A stretch of 64,000 nt of DNA, taken from the NCBI GenBank assembly GCA_947629785.1, contig CANRFB010000003.1, forward strand, positions 62,001 through 126,000, read 5' to 3'. Below the pieces are notes generated by a model. It worked only from the letters and a program-made list of their open reading frames with translations, was not told the origin of the DNA and did no database searches. This stretch comes from an uncultured Clostridia bacterium (GTDB lineage: Bacteria; Bacillota; Clostridia; Oscillospirales; Ruminococcaceae). This document shows positions 1-8,116 of this stretch, piece after piece; position 1 is the stretch's first letter, and the number at the start of each line of letters is the position of its first letter. The translations under genes were made by a program, and so were the position numbers.

Positions 1-78
1 ATGCCCGAGGGCAAGACAAAACATTATGTAAAAAAGGTTATGACGGCTTATACTAACCTTTATAATGACGATGAATAA
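1..78 (+). CDS. C-terminal fragment of a gene entering from the left
   Basis: An open frame runs from the window edge to TAA at 76-78 and gives 25 residues, rich in Lys and Tyr and ending in an acidic NDDE tail. The rest of the gene lies outside the window, so no family can be named. It points the same way as the M18 aminopeptidase that starts 26 nt later, so the two could be co-transcribed. The ATG at position 1 need not be the start; it is simply the first in-frame codon visible. Confidence 0.45.
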   Translation: MPEGKTKHYVKKVMTAYTNLYNDDE

Positions 79-104
79 AATTAATTTTGAAAGGATCGTT
101 TTAT

Positions 105-1514
105 ATGTCAAAAGTAAAAGAAAAATCACCTGCCGCGCTGCTTAAAGAACAGCTTTTTATGGACAGGAAACACGCGGGACTTATCATGACCGAGGAGCAG
201 ACCTCGGAATGTGACGATTTCTGCGAAAGCTACAAGGATTTCCTCAACGGCGCAAAGACTGAAAGAGAAGCCGCGGCTTCTGCAATCGAGCTTGCCAAGG
301 AAGAGGGCTTCAAGGAATACACAAAGGGAATGGCTCTTAAAGCGGGGGACAAGATATACTTTTCCAACCGCGGAAAGGCTGTAATTCTTGCGGTAATAGG
401 CAAAGAGGACATGGGCAAAGGCGTTCACCTTGCGGCGGCGCACATTGATTCTCCGAGAATTGACCTGAAGCAGAATCCCCTTTACGAAGATAACGAAATA
501 GCGCTTTTCAAGACCCACTATTACGGCGGTATCAAGAAATATCAGTGGGCGACCATTCCTCTTGCCATTCACGGCGTTATTATCAAGAAAGACGGTACAA
601 AGATCAATGTCAAAATAGGCGAGGACGAAAACGATCCCGTATTTTTCATAAGCGATCTGCTTCCGCATCTTGCGCAGGAACAGGTAAAGAGAACCCTTAA
701 CGAGGGCATCAAGGGCGAAGAACTAAACATTATTGTGGGTTCAAGACCTTTCCGCGATGACGATATAAGCGAAAAGGTAAAGCTCAACATCATGTCAATG
801 CTTCACGAAAAGTACGGAATTATAGAGTCGGATTTCCTTTCGGCGGAATTGGAAATGGTTCCCGCGTTCAAGGCAAAGGATATAGGTTTTGACAGAAGTC
901 TTATCGGTTCTTACGGACATGACGACAGAGTATGCGCTTATACCGCGCTGGAAGCTATTCTCGGCTGCAATAGTGTTTCAAAAACAGCCGTTGTATGCCT
1001 TACCGATAAAGAAGAAACAGGCAGCGACGGAAATACAGGACTCTGCTCCGCTTATCTGAAAAACTTCCTATACGACCTTGCGGACAGTTTCGGCGCAAAG
1101 GGCAGAGATGTTGTTGCGAATACGGAATGTCTTTCCGCGGACGTAAATGCGGCATTTGACCCGACTTTCCCCGATGTGGTGGAAAAGAAGAACGCTGCTT
1201 TCCTGAATTACGGCGTTGTGGTAACAAAATTCACGGGTGCAAGGGGCAAATCGGGAACTTCCGACGCTTCCGCAGAATTTGTGGGACGTGTCCGCGCTCT
1301 TATGGAGAAGAACAGCATTATCTGGCAGACAGGTGAACTTGGCAAAGTGGATCTTGGCGGCGGCGGAACCGTTGCGGCGTACCTTGCAAATCTCGGCATG
1401 GACGTTATAGATGTAGGCGTTCCCGTTCTGGCAATGCACGCTCCTTACGAAGTAGTTGCAAAAGCGGACGTTTACATGACATACAAGGCGTTCAAGTCAT
1501 TCTTTGAAGAATAA
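105..1514 (+). CDS. M18 family aminopeptidase
   Basis: Predicted cytosolic zinc aminopeptidase of family M18 (aspartyl aminopeptidase/ApeA type), removing N-terminal residues from peptides. The 469-residue protein shows the family's metal-site motifs in order: AAHIDS near residue 113, GHDDR near 275, KEETGSDGN near 305 and AMHAPYE near 445. Its length suits the larger M18 members. The frame is open up to a TTG at 87, but AAAGGA at 90-95 lies inside that extension and is spaced 9 nt from ATG 105, so 105 is the start. There is no signal peptide. A GC-rich hairpin follows the stop codon and probably ends the transcript before the GH51 gene. Confidence 0.93.
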   Translation: MSKVKEKSPAALLKEQLFMDRKHAGLIMTEEQTSECDDFCESYKDFLNGAKTEREAAASAIELAKEEGFKEYTKGMALKAGDKIYFSNRGKAVILAVIGKEDMGKGVHLAAAHIDSPRIDLKQNPLYEDNEIALFKTHYYGGIKKYQWATIPLAIHGVIIKKDGTKINVKIGEDENDPVFFISDLLPHLAQEQVKRTLNEGIKGEELNIIVGSRPFRDDDISEKVKLNIMSMLHEKYGIIESDFLSAELEMVPAFKAKDIGFDRSLIGSYGHDDRVCAYTALEAILGCNSVSKTAVVCLTDKEETGSDGNTGLCSAYLKNFLYDLADSFGAKGRDVVANTECLSADVNAAFDPTFPDVVEKKNAAFLNYGVVVTKFTGARGKSGTSDASAEFVGRVRALMEKNSIIWQTGELGKVDLGGGGTVAAYLANLGMDVIDVGVPVLAMHAPYEVVAKADVYMTYKAFKSFFEE

Positions 1515-1518
1515 GCGG

Positions 1519-1540
1519 CAAGGGGGAAACTTCCCCCTTG
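1519..1540 (+). terminator. Hairpin after the M18 aminopeptidase gene
   Basis: CAAGGGGGAA at 1519-1528 and TTCCCCCTTG at 1531-1540 are perfectly complementary, giving a very GC-rich stem with a tiny loop. The T-tract after it is short (TTCT), so this may be a weak terminator or a processing hairpin between the aminopeptidase and GH51 genes. Confidence 0.5.
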
Positions 1541-1572
1541 TTCTGAATAAAAAACGAAAGGAATTTTCTGCC

Positions 1573-3042
1573 ATGAAAACCGTGAAACTTACTCTCAATC
1601 CTCTTGATAAGAAAAGCAAGATAAACAAGGAAATTTATTCAAACTTTTCCGAACATCTGGGACGCTGCATTTATGACGGCATTTATGTGGGCGAGGACAG
1701 CGATATTCCTAACATTGAGGGCTTCCGCAAGGACGTGGTGGAGGCTTTCAAGGAGCTTAAACTTCCCGTTCTGCGCTGGCCGGGGGGATGTTTTGCCGAT
1801 GAATATCACTGGAAAGACGGCATCGGCGAAAAATCCAAGCGCAAACATTTGATAAATTCCAACTGGGGACACGTTGTTGAGGATAACAGTTTCGGAACGC
1901 ATGAATTTATGCGCTTCTGCGAACTTGTAGGCTGCGAACCTTACATAAGCGGAAATGTCGGCAGCGGAACGGTTCAGGAACTTGCGGAATGGGTGGAGTA
2001 TATCACATTTGACGATTTATCGCCAATGAGTGAACTTCGCCGAAAGAACGGCAAAGAACGGGCTTGGAAACTTAAATACCTCGGCATCGGAAACGAAAGC
2101 TGGGGCTGCGGCGGAAATATGTCCCCCGAATACTACTGCGACCAGTTCAGGCGTTATGCAACATTCTGCCGCGAATACAGCGGGAACAAGCTTTTCAAGA
2201 TAGCCTGCGGACCCAACGCGGACGACTACAACTGGACGGAAGTCTGCATGAAGAAAATTACACCTTGGAACATGAACGGACTTTCCCTGCACTATTACAC
2301 CATTCCAACAGGCGACTGGAACCGCAAGGGCAGCGCACTGGAATTTGACAGCTCGGAATATTATTCAACACTGAAAAGCACCCTCAGAATGGAAGAACTT
2401 GTTACCCGTCACGGTGAAATAATGAACCGCTATGACCCCGAACACAAGGTAGGGCTTATTGTAGACGAATGGGGCTGCTGGTATGATGTTGAACCCGACA
2501 CAAATCCCGCGTTCCTCTATCAGCAGAATACCATGCGTGACGCAATTGTTGCGGCGATCAACCTGAATATATTCAACAGACATTCCGACAGGGTTTATAT
2601 GGCAAATATCGCCCAAGCGGTGAATGTTCTGCAAGCGATACTGTTCACCGAGGGAACGAAAACCGTTAGAACGCCTACATTCCACGCTTTTGAACTTTTC
2701 AAGGCGCATATGGAGAATACCCTTATCTATTCGCATATTGAAAATGAGGAAGTTTCCGAGGGCGTTCCTGCGCTTTCACAAAGCGCAAGCATAAATGAAG
2801 CGGGAGAGATGGTCATTACTCTTGCGAACTGCACCCTTGACAGGGAATATTCCGTTGACATCGGCGGGGTATGTGAGATAAATTACGCAAAAGGACGTAT
2901 TCTTACGGGAGAAGTTCACGCGTGCAACAATTTTGATTCACCTGAAAATGTGGTAATAAAAACTCTTGACGTTAAAGTTTCCGGCGGGAAAGCGGCAGTG
3001 GTCCTGCCTGCTTGCTCCGTTGCGGAAATAGTTCTGAACTGA
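1573..3042 (+). CDS. abfA: Alpha-L-arabinofuranosidase, GH51
   Basis: Predicted retaining exo-alpha-L-arabinofuranosidase that releases arabinose from arabinoxylan- or arabinan-derived oligosaccharides. The 489-residue protein has the GH51 TIM barrel: an N-terminal stretch with [16 protein letters not shown], the [17 protein letters not shown] motif, GNESWGCGG carrying the acid/base Glu, and DEWGCWYD carrying the nucleophile Glu. A beta-sandwich domain follows from about residue 390. With no signal peptide it probably acts in the cytosol on imported oligosaccharides. The frame is open back to 1504, but the AAAGG-type site just upstream of ATG 1573 and the conserved N-terminus favour 1573. The next gene begins 1 nt after the stop. 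Confidence 0.95.
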   Translation: MKTVKLTLNPLDKKSKINKEIYSNFSEHLGRCIYDGIYVGEDSDIPNIEGFRKDVVEAFKELKLPVLRWPGGCFADEYHWKDGIGEKSKRKHLINSNWGHVVEDNSFGTHEFMRFCELVGCEPYISGNVGSGTVQELAEWVEYITFDDLSPMSELRRKNGKERAWKLKYLGIGNESWGCGGNMSPEYYCDQFRRYATFCREYSGNKLFKIACGPNADDYNWTEVCMKKITPWNMNGLSLHYYTIPTGDWNRKGSALEFDSSEYYSTLKSTLRMEELVTRHGEIMNRYDPEHKVGLIVDEWGCWYDVEPDTNPAFLYQQNTMRDAIVAAINLNIFNRHSDRVYMANIAQAVNVLQAILFTEGTKTVRTPTFHAFELFKAHMENTLIYSHIENEEVSEGVPALSQSASINEAGEMVITLANCTLDREYSVDIGGVCEINYAKGRILTGEVHACNNFDSPENVVIKTLDVKVSGGKAAVVLPACSVAEIVLN

Positions 3043-3043
3043 C

Positions 3044-3301
3044 ATGGAATTTCCGAAACCGTGCAGGCGCTGTCTTTTAGAACAGGCAGGGGAGACCAAC
3101 CTTGCAAAAAGCGTTGCGGAACGCGTTGCGCTTATTCCCGAAGAAAACAAAGCAGAGGAGAAACTTTACCGGAAACGCCTTGAAATATGCCGCGGCTGCG
3201 ATTTTCTGATAAGCGGCGTCTGCGGAAAGTGCGGCTGCTATGTGGAGATCCGTGCGGCGCGGCTTTCGGGGTACTGCCCCGCCGCAAAACCTTTGTGGTA
3301 A
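3044..3301 (+). CDS. Small Cys-rich protein, DUF6171-like
   Basis: An 85-residue protein with an N-terminal CRRC pair and a C-terminal CRGCDFLISGVCGKCGCY cluster plus a last Cys in SGYCPAAK. The spacing looks like one or two treble-clef or zinc-ribbon knuckles. It resembles the small Firmicutes family called DUF6171, whose function is unknown. The start lies 1 nt after the GH51 stop and has no strong ribosome binding site of its own, so translational coupling is likely. A good intrinsic terminator follows directly. Confidence 0.75.
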   Translation: MEFPKPCRRCLLEQAGETNLAKSVAERVALIPEENKAEEKLYRKRLEICRGCDFLISGVCGKCGCYVEIRAARLSGYCPAAKPLW

Positions 3302-3304
3302 TAC

Positions 3305-3334
3305 AAAAGAGCCGTTGCGAAGCGGGCTCTTTTA
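3305..3334 (+). terminator. Intrinsic terminator after the GH51 operon
   Basis: AAAAGAGCC at 3305-3313 pairs with GGCTCTTTT at 3325-3333, with an 11-nt loop, and the right arm runs into a T-rich stretch. This closes the GH51 and Cys-rich gene pair just before the promoter of the nuclease gene. Confidence 0.8.
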
Positions 3335-3341
3335 ATTTTAC

Positions 3342-3370
3342 TTGCAAAGTATAAAAAATTGTGTTATAAT
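3342..3370 (+). promoter_or_regulatory. Sigma-A promoter of the Rpn nuclease gene
   Basis: TTGCAA at 3342-3347 and TATAAT at 3365-3370 are separated by 17 bp. The open frame that reaches back to 3342 overlaps this promoter, which supports the downstream ATG at 3405 as the real start. Confidence 0.8.
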
Positions 3371-3404
3371 AAAAATAACAAGAGACGATGGAGGTGTTTT
3401 CAAC

Positions 3405-4232
3405 ATGGAACACAGAGTGATTTCTCCGAAAAATGATATAGTTTTTAAGGCACTGTTCGGACAGAACGATGATATTCTTATGAATTTCCTGTCAGATATA
3501 TTAAACATTCCTTTATCTGAAATTTCCGGTCTGACGGTTATCAATCCAGAAATAGTTCCCAGCACTACTGATGGAAAGCTTACAAGGCTTGATATAAGAC
3601 TTGTAACCAAAACAAGAAATATTGACATTGAAATGCAGAAAGCCCGTGATGACGATTATCGAGAACGTATTCTCTGCTATTGGGCAAATATGTACAGTGA
3701 AGGTATAAAAAAGGGCGGAGAGTATGCAGAACTCAATCAGACAATTTCATTGAATATACTGGATTTCAATATGTTTGATTGCACTGAATATCAATCTTCG
3801 TTTTCTATAAGGGAAGACAAAAGGAATGAACTGTTTTCCGATAAGTTGTCTTTATATTTCTTTGAACTGAAAAAAGTTGGAAATACAGTTGACATAACCG
3901 ACAGAAAAAAGATATGGTTACAGCTTATCAATGCAAATAACGAAAAGGAGTTGGAAGAATTGGAGAACACTAATATCTCTATTATTCAAAAGAGTGTAAA
4001 CACCATTTACCGACTTAGTGATGATGAAAATATACGAGAAATGATAAGACTTCGCGAAGAAGCCGATATTTTGGAAAGGTCACGGCTTTATAATGCAGAA
4101 AAACGCGGCAGGACAGATGCAATCAGAGAAATAGTAAAAACAATGCTGACCGATAAACATTCTAAGTCAGAAATTTCCAATTTGCTGCATATTCCTATTG
4201 AAGATATAGAAAGAATACAAACCTCCGAATAA
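3405..4232 (+). CDS. Rpn-family PD-(D/E)XK nuclease / transposase-like protein
   Basis: A 275-residue protein of the Rpn (YhgA-like, PDDEXK_2) family. The N-terminus SPKNDIVFKALFG is the family signature, and RLDIRLVTKTRNIDIEMQ near residue 75-92 supplies the D...ExQ core of a PD-(D/E)XK nuclease. Members in E. coli are recombination-promoting, RecA-independent DNA nucleases; the role here is inferred. The C-terminus, LLHIPIEDIERIQ, looks like a small helix-turn-helix. GGAGGT lies upstream of ATG 3405. The gene has its own promoter and terminator and looks AT-richer than its neighbours, as expected for a mobile cargo gene. No inverted repeats or transposase are seen beside it. Confidence 0.88.
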   Translation: MEHRVISPKNDIVFKALFGQNDDILMNFLSDILNIPLSEISGLTVINPEIVPSTTDGKLTRLDIRLVTKTRNIDIEMQKARDDDYRERILCYWANMYSEGIKKGGEYAELNQTISLNILDFNMFDCTEYQSSFSIREDKRNELFSDKLSLYFFELKKVGNTVDITDRKKIWLQLINANNEKELEELENTNISIIQKSVNTIYRLSDDENIREMIRLREEADILERSRLYNAEKRGRTDAIREIVKTMLTDKHSKSEISNLLHIPIEDIERIQTSE

Positions 4233-4237
4233 AATCA

Positions 4238-4274
4238 GGAACTGCTGCTGATCTGCGGCAGTTCCGTTTTTTAT
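4238..4274. terminator. Terminator between convergent genes
   Basis: GGAACTGC at 4238-4245 pairs with GCAGTTCC at 4258-4265, followed by GTTTTTTATT. It sits between the convergent nuclease (+) and FNT channel (-) genes. The reverse side reads into TTTTATT, so it may serve both strands. Confidence 0.78.
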
Positions 4275-4891
4275 TACGTAAACCATTTCCTTACAAACGG
4301 AATAAACATTCCGCCCGCCGAATTGCCGAGAGTCATAACTATAAGATAGCCGAACGCCTTTGCCGACCACATTTCCGCGGCGGTGAAGTAGAACATATTC
4401 GCAACGCAGTGCTCAAATCCGCTGAGGATAAACACCATTACAGGCAGGAACACCGCCAGCATTTTTCCAACGGGGTTCTCTATCTTCCTGAAACCGTCCG
4501 CGGCTATGAACATCAACATTCCGCAGAAAAACGACAGTATCAATATGCTTAGCAGGTTGTCCGCGAGCTTTGTTTCGCAAAGCCCTGCGGCTTTTTCGCT
4601 TATGCCCGAGACCCGCGTGCAGAGGATAAGTCCGCCTGTTGCCATTGTTCCCGCAAGATTTCCGAGCCAGATGATAAAGAGGTCAAATATGTAGGACGGC
4701 TTGTTTTCCACGGCGTAACCGACTTTCCCCGTGAACAGATTGAACCCGAAAGACAGTATCACAAACAGCCCCGTTCCGAACAGAAACGCGCCTATATACT
4801 TATTATCGCATGAAAGATAAACTATCCCGCCGATACCTATGGCAAAACCCGTCAGCAGCGCCCGAAGAAAAATATCAACCACTCTTTTCAA
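4274..4891 (-). CDS. Formate/nitrite transporter (FNT) family channel
   Basis: A 205-residue polytopic membrane protein with about six hydrophobic segments and the FNT signature GFEHCVANMFYF. FNT proteins form pentameric channels for formate, nitrite, hydrosulfide or acetate-like anions; the substrate cannot be told from sequence. The frame is open to a TTG at 4924, but that codon overlaps the -10 box of a good promoter (TATAAT at 4929-4924), so it would lie outside the transcript. The TTG at 4891, with AAAAAAGG about 10 nt upstream, is therefore the better start. In a fermentative anaerobe, formate export or re-uptake is a reasonable role. Confidence 0.88.
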   Translation of the reverse strand: MKRVVDIFLRALLTGFAIGIGGIVYLSCDNKYIGAFLFGTGLFVILSFGFNLFTGKVGYAVENKPSYIFDLFIIWLGNLAGTMATGGLILCTRVSGISEKAAGLCETKLADNLLSILILSFFCGMLMFIAADGFRKIENPVGKMLAVFLPVMVFILSGFEHCVANMFYFTAAEMWSAKAFGYLIVMTLGNSAGGMFIPFVRKWFT

Positions 4892-4923
4892 AATATCACA
4901 GCCTTTTTTAGAATTCTGTATCA

Positions 4924-4952
4924 ATTATAACATTTTCCGCCAAATAAAGCAA
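4924..4952 (-). promoter_or_regulatory. Sigma-A promoter of the FNT channel gene
   Basis: Read on the minus strand, TTGCTT (4952-4947) and TATAAT (4929-4924) are separated by exactly 17 bp. Its position decides the start codon of the FNT gene. Confidence 0.78.
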
Positions 4953-4996
4953 TAGCAAACCTGCATTTTTTGCGCCGCAACATTTAATAGAATAGT

Positions 4997-5011
4997 AAAA
5001 AAAAAAAAAAA
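4997..5011. repeat. A15 homopolymer upstream of the LRR lipoprotein gene
   Basis: Fifteen consecutive A at 4997-5011, between the divergent FNT and LRR lipoprotein genes. It lies just upstream of a weak candidate promoter for the lipoprotein (TTGTAC at 5016-5021 and TATGCT at 5040-5045, 18 bp apart). It could act as an UP element or be a slippage-prone tract. Confidence 0.7.
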
Positions 5012-5100
5012 TATTTTGTACAACACTTTGTTTATAAAATATGCTAAAATAATCAAGTTGGAAATTTTAACAATTTTTTCACGGAAAGGAAGTATATTTT

Positions 5101-6468
5101 ATGAACGCAAAAAAATTGCTTGCGGCATTGACCGCGCTTACAATGGCAGTCTCCCTTGCTGCTTGCGGCGGAAATGACGAGTCACAGGGCGAAGCTGACG
5201 GAACAACGACCGCTTTTACGGCAGGAACTGAAAACGACAGTGAGGAGACTACCACCGCAGCTGACGAAGAAGAGACCGAAGCCGAGACTACTACAGAAGA
5301 AACGACTACTACAGAAGCCGAAACAGAACCTCCACTCGAAGTTGTAGAGCCTGCGGCGGAAGAGTTTACATATAACTATGACGCGGCTTTAAAGGGTGCT
5401 GTAATTACAGCTTACAACGGCGAAGCGGAAGCTATCCGTATACCTTCGGAGCTTGGCGGAGATACTGTCGTTTTGGTGTCGCTCGAAAGAAATGATCATG
5501 TTAAAAAGGTTGAACTTCCCGATAGTATAACAACAATTGGTAAAAATGCATTTAATAATTGCAGGAACCTTATCAGCATCAATATTCCCGACGGTGTTAC
5601 AGCAATTGGTGAGAGAGCGTTTTATTACTGTGATAATCTTGTCAGTGTTGTTATCCCCGACAGTGTTACAAAGATAGGAGATGAAGCATTTAGCTACTGT
5701 GAAAATCTGAAAAAAATAGAGGTACCAAGTGGTGTTGAAAATCTTATGAAAACTTTTGTGAATTGTGAATCTCTTGAAGAAGTTATACTGCACGAAGGTC
5801 TTAAAAGTATAGGTGAAGAATATTTTGTTGATGAGGACGGAGACGGTAATGACGACAGATATGGTATCGACTACTGGTATATTGGCTTGGGTGGCTATAC
5901 GTTTCAAGGCTGCAGCAGTCTTGAAAGTATAACCATACCCGAAAGTGTAGAGGTAGTTTGCAGAGGAGCATTTGAAGATTCAGGATTAAAAAGTATTGTT
6001 ATACCAAAAAATGTAAAAGAGATCAGACCAGAGGCATTTAGCGGCTGCACAAATCTTACAGATATTGATTTTCAGAATAACATGAAAGTTATGCCTTCCG
6101 ATATGTTAGGCGACTGCACAAGCCTTGAAAATATGAAAATTCCTGACGGTATAGAAGCTATTGAAGGCGGAGTATTTCATAACTGTACAAGCCTTAAAGA
6201 TGTATATATACCGGATAGCGTGAAATTTATTGGCAGTGGTGCGTTTTACGATTGTACCTCACTTCGTGAACTTGAACTGCCCGATGGTTTGGCATATGAA
6301 TATTTTGCTGCACGCGGGTATGTAACAGATACATTTAACGCAGCTTCTGCATTTTACGGCTGTGATGGTCTGACCGTTACATACAAGGGCAAAGAATATA
6401 ATTATTCAAACTGGGACGAGTTGACCCAAGCTGTAAAGGATTCGGGAATTGAATATACGGTAGAATAA
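5101..6468 (+). CDS. BspA-type leucine-rich-repeat surface lipoprotein
   Basis: A 455-residue predicted lipoprotein. Residues 1-22 form a signal peptide with lipobox SLAAC. A Thr/Glu-rich linker follows (about residues 25-85) and would hold the domain away from the membrane. From about residue 95 to 440 there are roughly ten LRR_5 (BspA-like) repeats of the form SITTIGKNAFNNCRNL, with IPDGV/IPDSV turns. Such proteins in gut and oral bacteria bind host or bacterial surfaces; the ligand here is unknown. An insertion rich in Asp and Gly (DEDGDGNDDRYG, near residue 245) interrupts the array and could bind calcium. GGAAAGGA precedes ATG 5101, and a strong terminator follows. Confidence 0.9.
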   Translation: MNAKKLLAALTALTMAVSLAACGGNDESQGEADGTTTAFTAGTENDSEETTTAADEEETEAETTTEETTTTEAETEPPLEVVEPAAEEFTYNYDAALKGAVITAYNGEAEAIRIPSELGGDTVVLVSLERNDHVKKVELPDSITTIGKNAFNNCRNLISINIPDGVTAIGERAFYYCDNLVSVVIPDSVTKIGDEAFSYCENLKKIEVPSGVENLMKTFVNCESLEEVILHEGLKSIGEEYFVDEDGDGNDDRYGIDYWYIGLGGYTFQGCSSLESITIPESVEVVCRGAFEDSGLKSIVIPKNVKEIRPEAFSGCTNLTDIDFQNNMKVMPSDMLGDCTSLENMKIPDGIEAIEGGVFHNCTSLKDVYIPDSVKFIGSGAFYDCTSLRELELPDGLAYEYFAARGYVTDTFNAASAFYGCDGLTVTYKGKEYNYSNWDELTQAVKDSGIEYTVE

Positions 6469-6506
6469 AAATCATATCAATTTTGTAACTATCCTTAAAA
6501 ATCACC

Positions 6507-6535
6507 AAACGCCGCCTTGACGGGCGGCGTTTTGC
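6507..6535 (+). terminator. Intrinsic terminator after the LRR lipoprotein gene
   Basis: ACGCCGCC ending at 6516 pairs with GGCGGCGT starting at 6523, with loop TTGACG, followed by TTTTGCTTT. This is a strong GC stem with a T-rich tail. Confidence 0.88.
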
Positions 6536-6567
6536 TTTGCGGTTTACGAAAAATTCAGAAAATATTG

Positions 6568-6596
6568 TTGAATAGCGGAAATTTTTGTATTATAAT
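6568..6596 (+). promoter_or_regulatory. Sigma-A promoter of the GNAT gene
   Basis: TTGAAT at 6568-6573 and TATAAT at 6591-6596 are 17 bp apart, about 35 bp upstream of ATG 6631. Confidence 0.75.
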
Positions 6597-6630
6597 TGAT
6601 TCTTGTTAACTGTTGAAACGAGGGTTTGTT

Positions 6631-7110
6631 ATGAACGAAAATGTTACCGTCCGCACGGCGGAGCTGTCGGATATTGATATACTTGTAAAATTCCGCTTTC
6701 TGTACCAGAGCGATGCGGAGGGCGGGCTTACCGAAACGCAGAAAGAATGTCTGTCAGAGCAGCTGCCCGGATATTTCCGTGAGCATATCGGCAAGGACTT
6801 TACCGCCTATCTCGCGGAAACAGGCGGGGAAGTGGTCGCCACCGTTTTTATGGTCCGGCTCGAAAAGCCCGCAAGCGTTCACTTCCTTAACGGCAAGACC
6901 TGTTACCTGATGAACGTTTACACCGCCGAGGGACACCGCCGTCAGGGAATAGCTTCAATGCTGCTTGACAGGCTTATTTCCGATGCACGTTCCGAGGGGA
7001 TAACCTGCATTGACCTTTCCGCAACGGCTATGGGCAAGCCTGTCTACCTGAAAAAAGGCTTTATAGAGCGGGGCAACACCGAAATGCGCCTTGAACTAAA
7101 AGCAGACTGA
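6631..7110 (+). CDS. GNAT family N-acetyltransferase
   Basis: A 159-residue acetyl-CoA-dependent N-acetyltransferase of the GNAT fold. It starts with the usual VRTAELSDIDILVKFR strand-helix. The acetyl-CoA motif A is seen as LMNVYTAEGHRRQGIASML (R/QxxGxA). It ends in LYLKKGF-like motif B residues (VYLKKGFIERGN). The acceptor is unknown. The frame is open to TTG 6613, but GAGGG lies 6 nt before ATG 6631 and gives the conventional length. It is a single-gene unit with its own promoter, convergent with sigG. Confidence 0.88.
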   Translation: MNENVTVRTAELSDIDILVKFRFLYQSDAEGGLTETQKECLSEQLPGYFREHIGKDFTAYLAETGGEVVATVFMVRLEKPASVHFLNGKTCYLMNVYTAEGHRRQGIASMLLDRLISDARSEGITCIDLSATAMGKPVYLKKGFIERGNTEMRLELKAD

Positions 7111-7190
7111 GTCTGCACGCTTTCAGGCGAAGTTTTGTTGTTTTCCGCGTGTGCCTGTCGTGCATTGAGCAAAATTATATCTACAAAAAA

Positions 7191-7250
7191 TTGAGAGTTG
7201 AGATATAAGCGTTACTGCAATATCTTAACTCTCAACTCTTAACACTCAAC
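7191..7250. repeat. Heptad-type TTGAGAG repeat forming an inverted repeat
   Basis: TTGAGAGTTGAGATA at 7191-7205 pairs with TATCTTAACTCTCAA at 7221-7235 with one wobble, across a 15-nt loop; ACTCTTAACACTCAACTC follows. Read on the minus strand the right part gives GTTGAGTGTTAAGAGTTGAG, the same motif seen at 32887-32918. It lies between the convergent GNAT and sigG genes and may also end transcription, though it lacks a T-tract. Confidence 0.6.
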
Positions 7251-7255
7251 TCTGC

Positions 7256-8026
7256 TCAGATCTGTCCTTTTATTTTGCAGAGAGTGTTCTTTTCAAGGCG
7301 GGAGACCTGCGCTTGGGAAATGCCTATCTCATTGGCAACTTCGACCTGCGTTTTCCCAAGGAAGAACCGCAGATACAGAATATTCTTCTCACGGGGCTGG
7401 AGCATACTTATGGCTTCTTTCAGGGAAATTTCGTCCAGCCAGTTGTTGTCATCGTTCTTGTCGCCCACTTGGTCGAGAACGTACAAAGTGTCTCCCGCGT
7501 CGGAATAAACGGGTTCATAAAGTGATATCGGGTCGGTTATGCTTTCAAGGGCAAGAACTACGTCCGATTGCTTAACGCCTATGGTTTCGGAAATTTCCTT
7601 GACTGTAGGCTCTTTTTGTTTCTGAGCGGTAAGCTGTTCCTTTGCCTGCATAGCTTTGTACGCAAGGTCGCGGAGGGAACGGCTCACGCGGATAGGATTG
7701 TTGTCGCGCATATATCGGCGCACTTCTCCGCATATCATAGGTACGGCATAGGTCGAGAACCGCACATCAAGTTCGGTGTTGAAATTGTCTATCGCTTTCA
7801 TAAGCCCGATACAGCCCACTTGGAAAAGGTCGTCGGCGTTTTCGCCCCTGCCTATGAATTTTTGTATAACGCTTAACACAAGGCGGAGATTGCCGTTTAT
7901 AAGCTTCTGCCGCGCCTGCTTGTCCCCCTGCTTGCAGAGCTTTAAAAGCTCCATTTTTTCAGACTCCTTAAGTACCGTAAGCTTGGACGTATCCACGCCG
8001 CTTATATCAACTTTATTGTAATACAT
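7256..8026 (-). CDS. sigG: Sporulation sigma factor sigma-G
   Basis: RNA polymerase sigma factor of the sigma-70 family, 256 residues, matching sigma-G: its N-terminus KVDISGVDTSKLTVLKESE corresponds to the sigma-G-specific leader. Region 2 (NLRLVLSVIQKFIGRGENADDLFQVGCIGLMKA, near residue 46-78), region 3 and region 4 with the helix-turn-helix KTQVEVANEIGISQAQVSRLEK are all complete. In known spore formers sigma-G drives late forespore genes after engulfment. It lies 90 nt downstream of sigE, the arrangement found in Bacillus and Clostridium. Its ribosome binding site GGGAGC is buried in a long hairpin (8031-8078), and a sigma-F-type promoter lies within that region. Confidence 0.95.
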   Translation of the reverse strand: MYYNKVDISGVDTSKLTVLKESEKMELLKLCKQGDKQARQKLINGNLRLVLSVIQKFIGRGENADDLFQVGCIGLMKAIDNFNTELDVRFSTYAVPMICGEVRRYMRDNNPIRVSRSLRDLAYKAMQAKEQLTAQKQKEPTVKEISETIGVKQSDVVLALESITDPISLYEPVYSDAGDTLYVLDQVGDKNDDNNWLDEISLKEAISMLQPREKNILYLRFFLGKTQVEVANEIGISQAQVSRLEKNTLCKIKGQI

Positions 8027-8030
8027 AAAT

Positions 8031-8078
8031 ATCGGCTCCCGACAATGATTTCTGTTAAGATTATTGTCAGGAGCCGAT
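8031..8078 (-). promoter_or_regulatory. RBS-sequestering hairpin in the sigG leader
   Basis: On the plus strand, ATCGGCTCC-C-GACAAT at 8031-8046 is complementary to ATTGTC-A-GGAGCCGAT at 8063-8078, giving a stem of about 15 pairs with one mismatch. On the sigG mRNA the 3' arm contains GGGAGC, the only Shine-Dalgarno candidate before the ATG at 8026. In the readthrough transcript from sigE the site would be closed. It is not a terminator for sigE, because no T-tract follows on the minus strand. Confidence 0.75.
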
Positions 8079-8088
8079 TTTAATATTC
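8060..8088 (-). promoter_or_regulatory. Candidate sigma-F-type promoter of sigG
   Basis: On the minus strand, GAATA (8088-8084), 15 bp, then GACAATAAT (8068-8060) match the sigma-F/sigma-G pattern (GHATA, 14-15 bp, GGnnAnAnT) with one mismatch in the second G of the -10. The expected start site, about 7 nt downstream, lies in the hairpin loop near 8053, so this transcript would lack the 5' arm of the hairpin. Confidence 0.5.
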
Positions 8089-8116
8089 ATAACAGGCAAT
8101 AAACAATAATTGGAAA

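Noticed and set aside
4892-4924. Longer FNT protein starting at TTG 4924
   Set aside because: The codon overlaps the -10 box of the gene's own promoter, so it is not in the transcript.
8031-8078. Terminator of sigE
   Set aside because: On the minus strand the stem is followed by ATTTATG, not a T-tract, and its 3' arm contains the sigG ribosome site; read as a leader hairpin instead.
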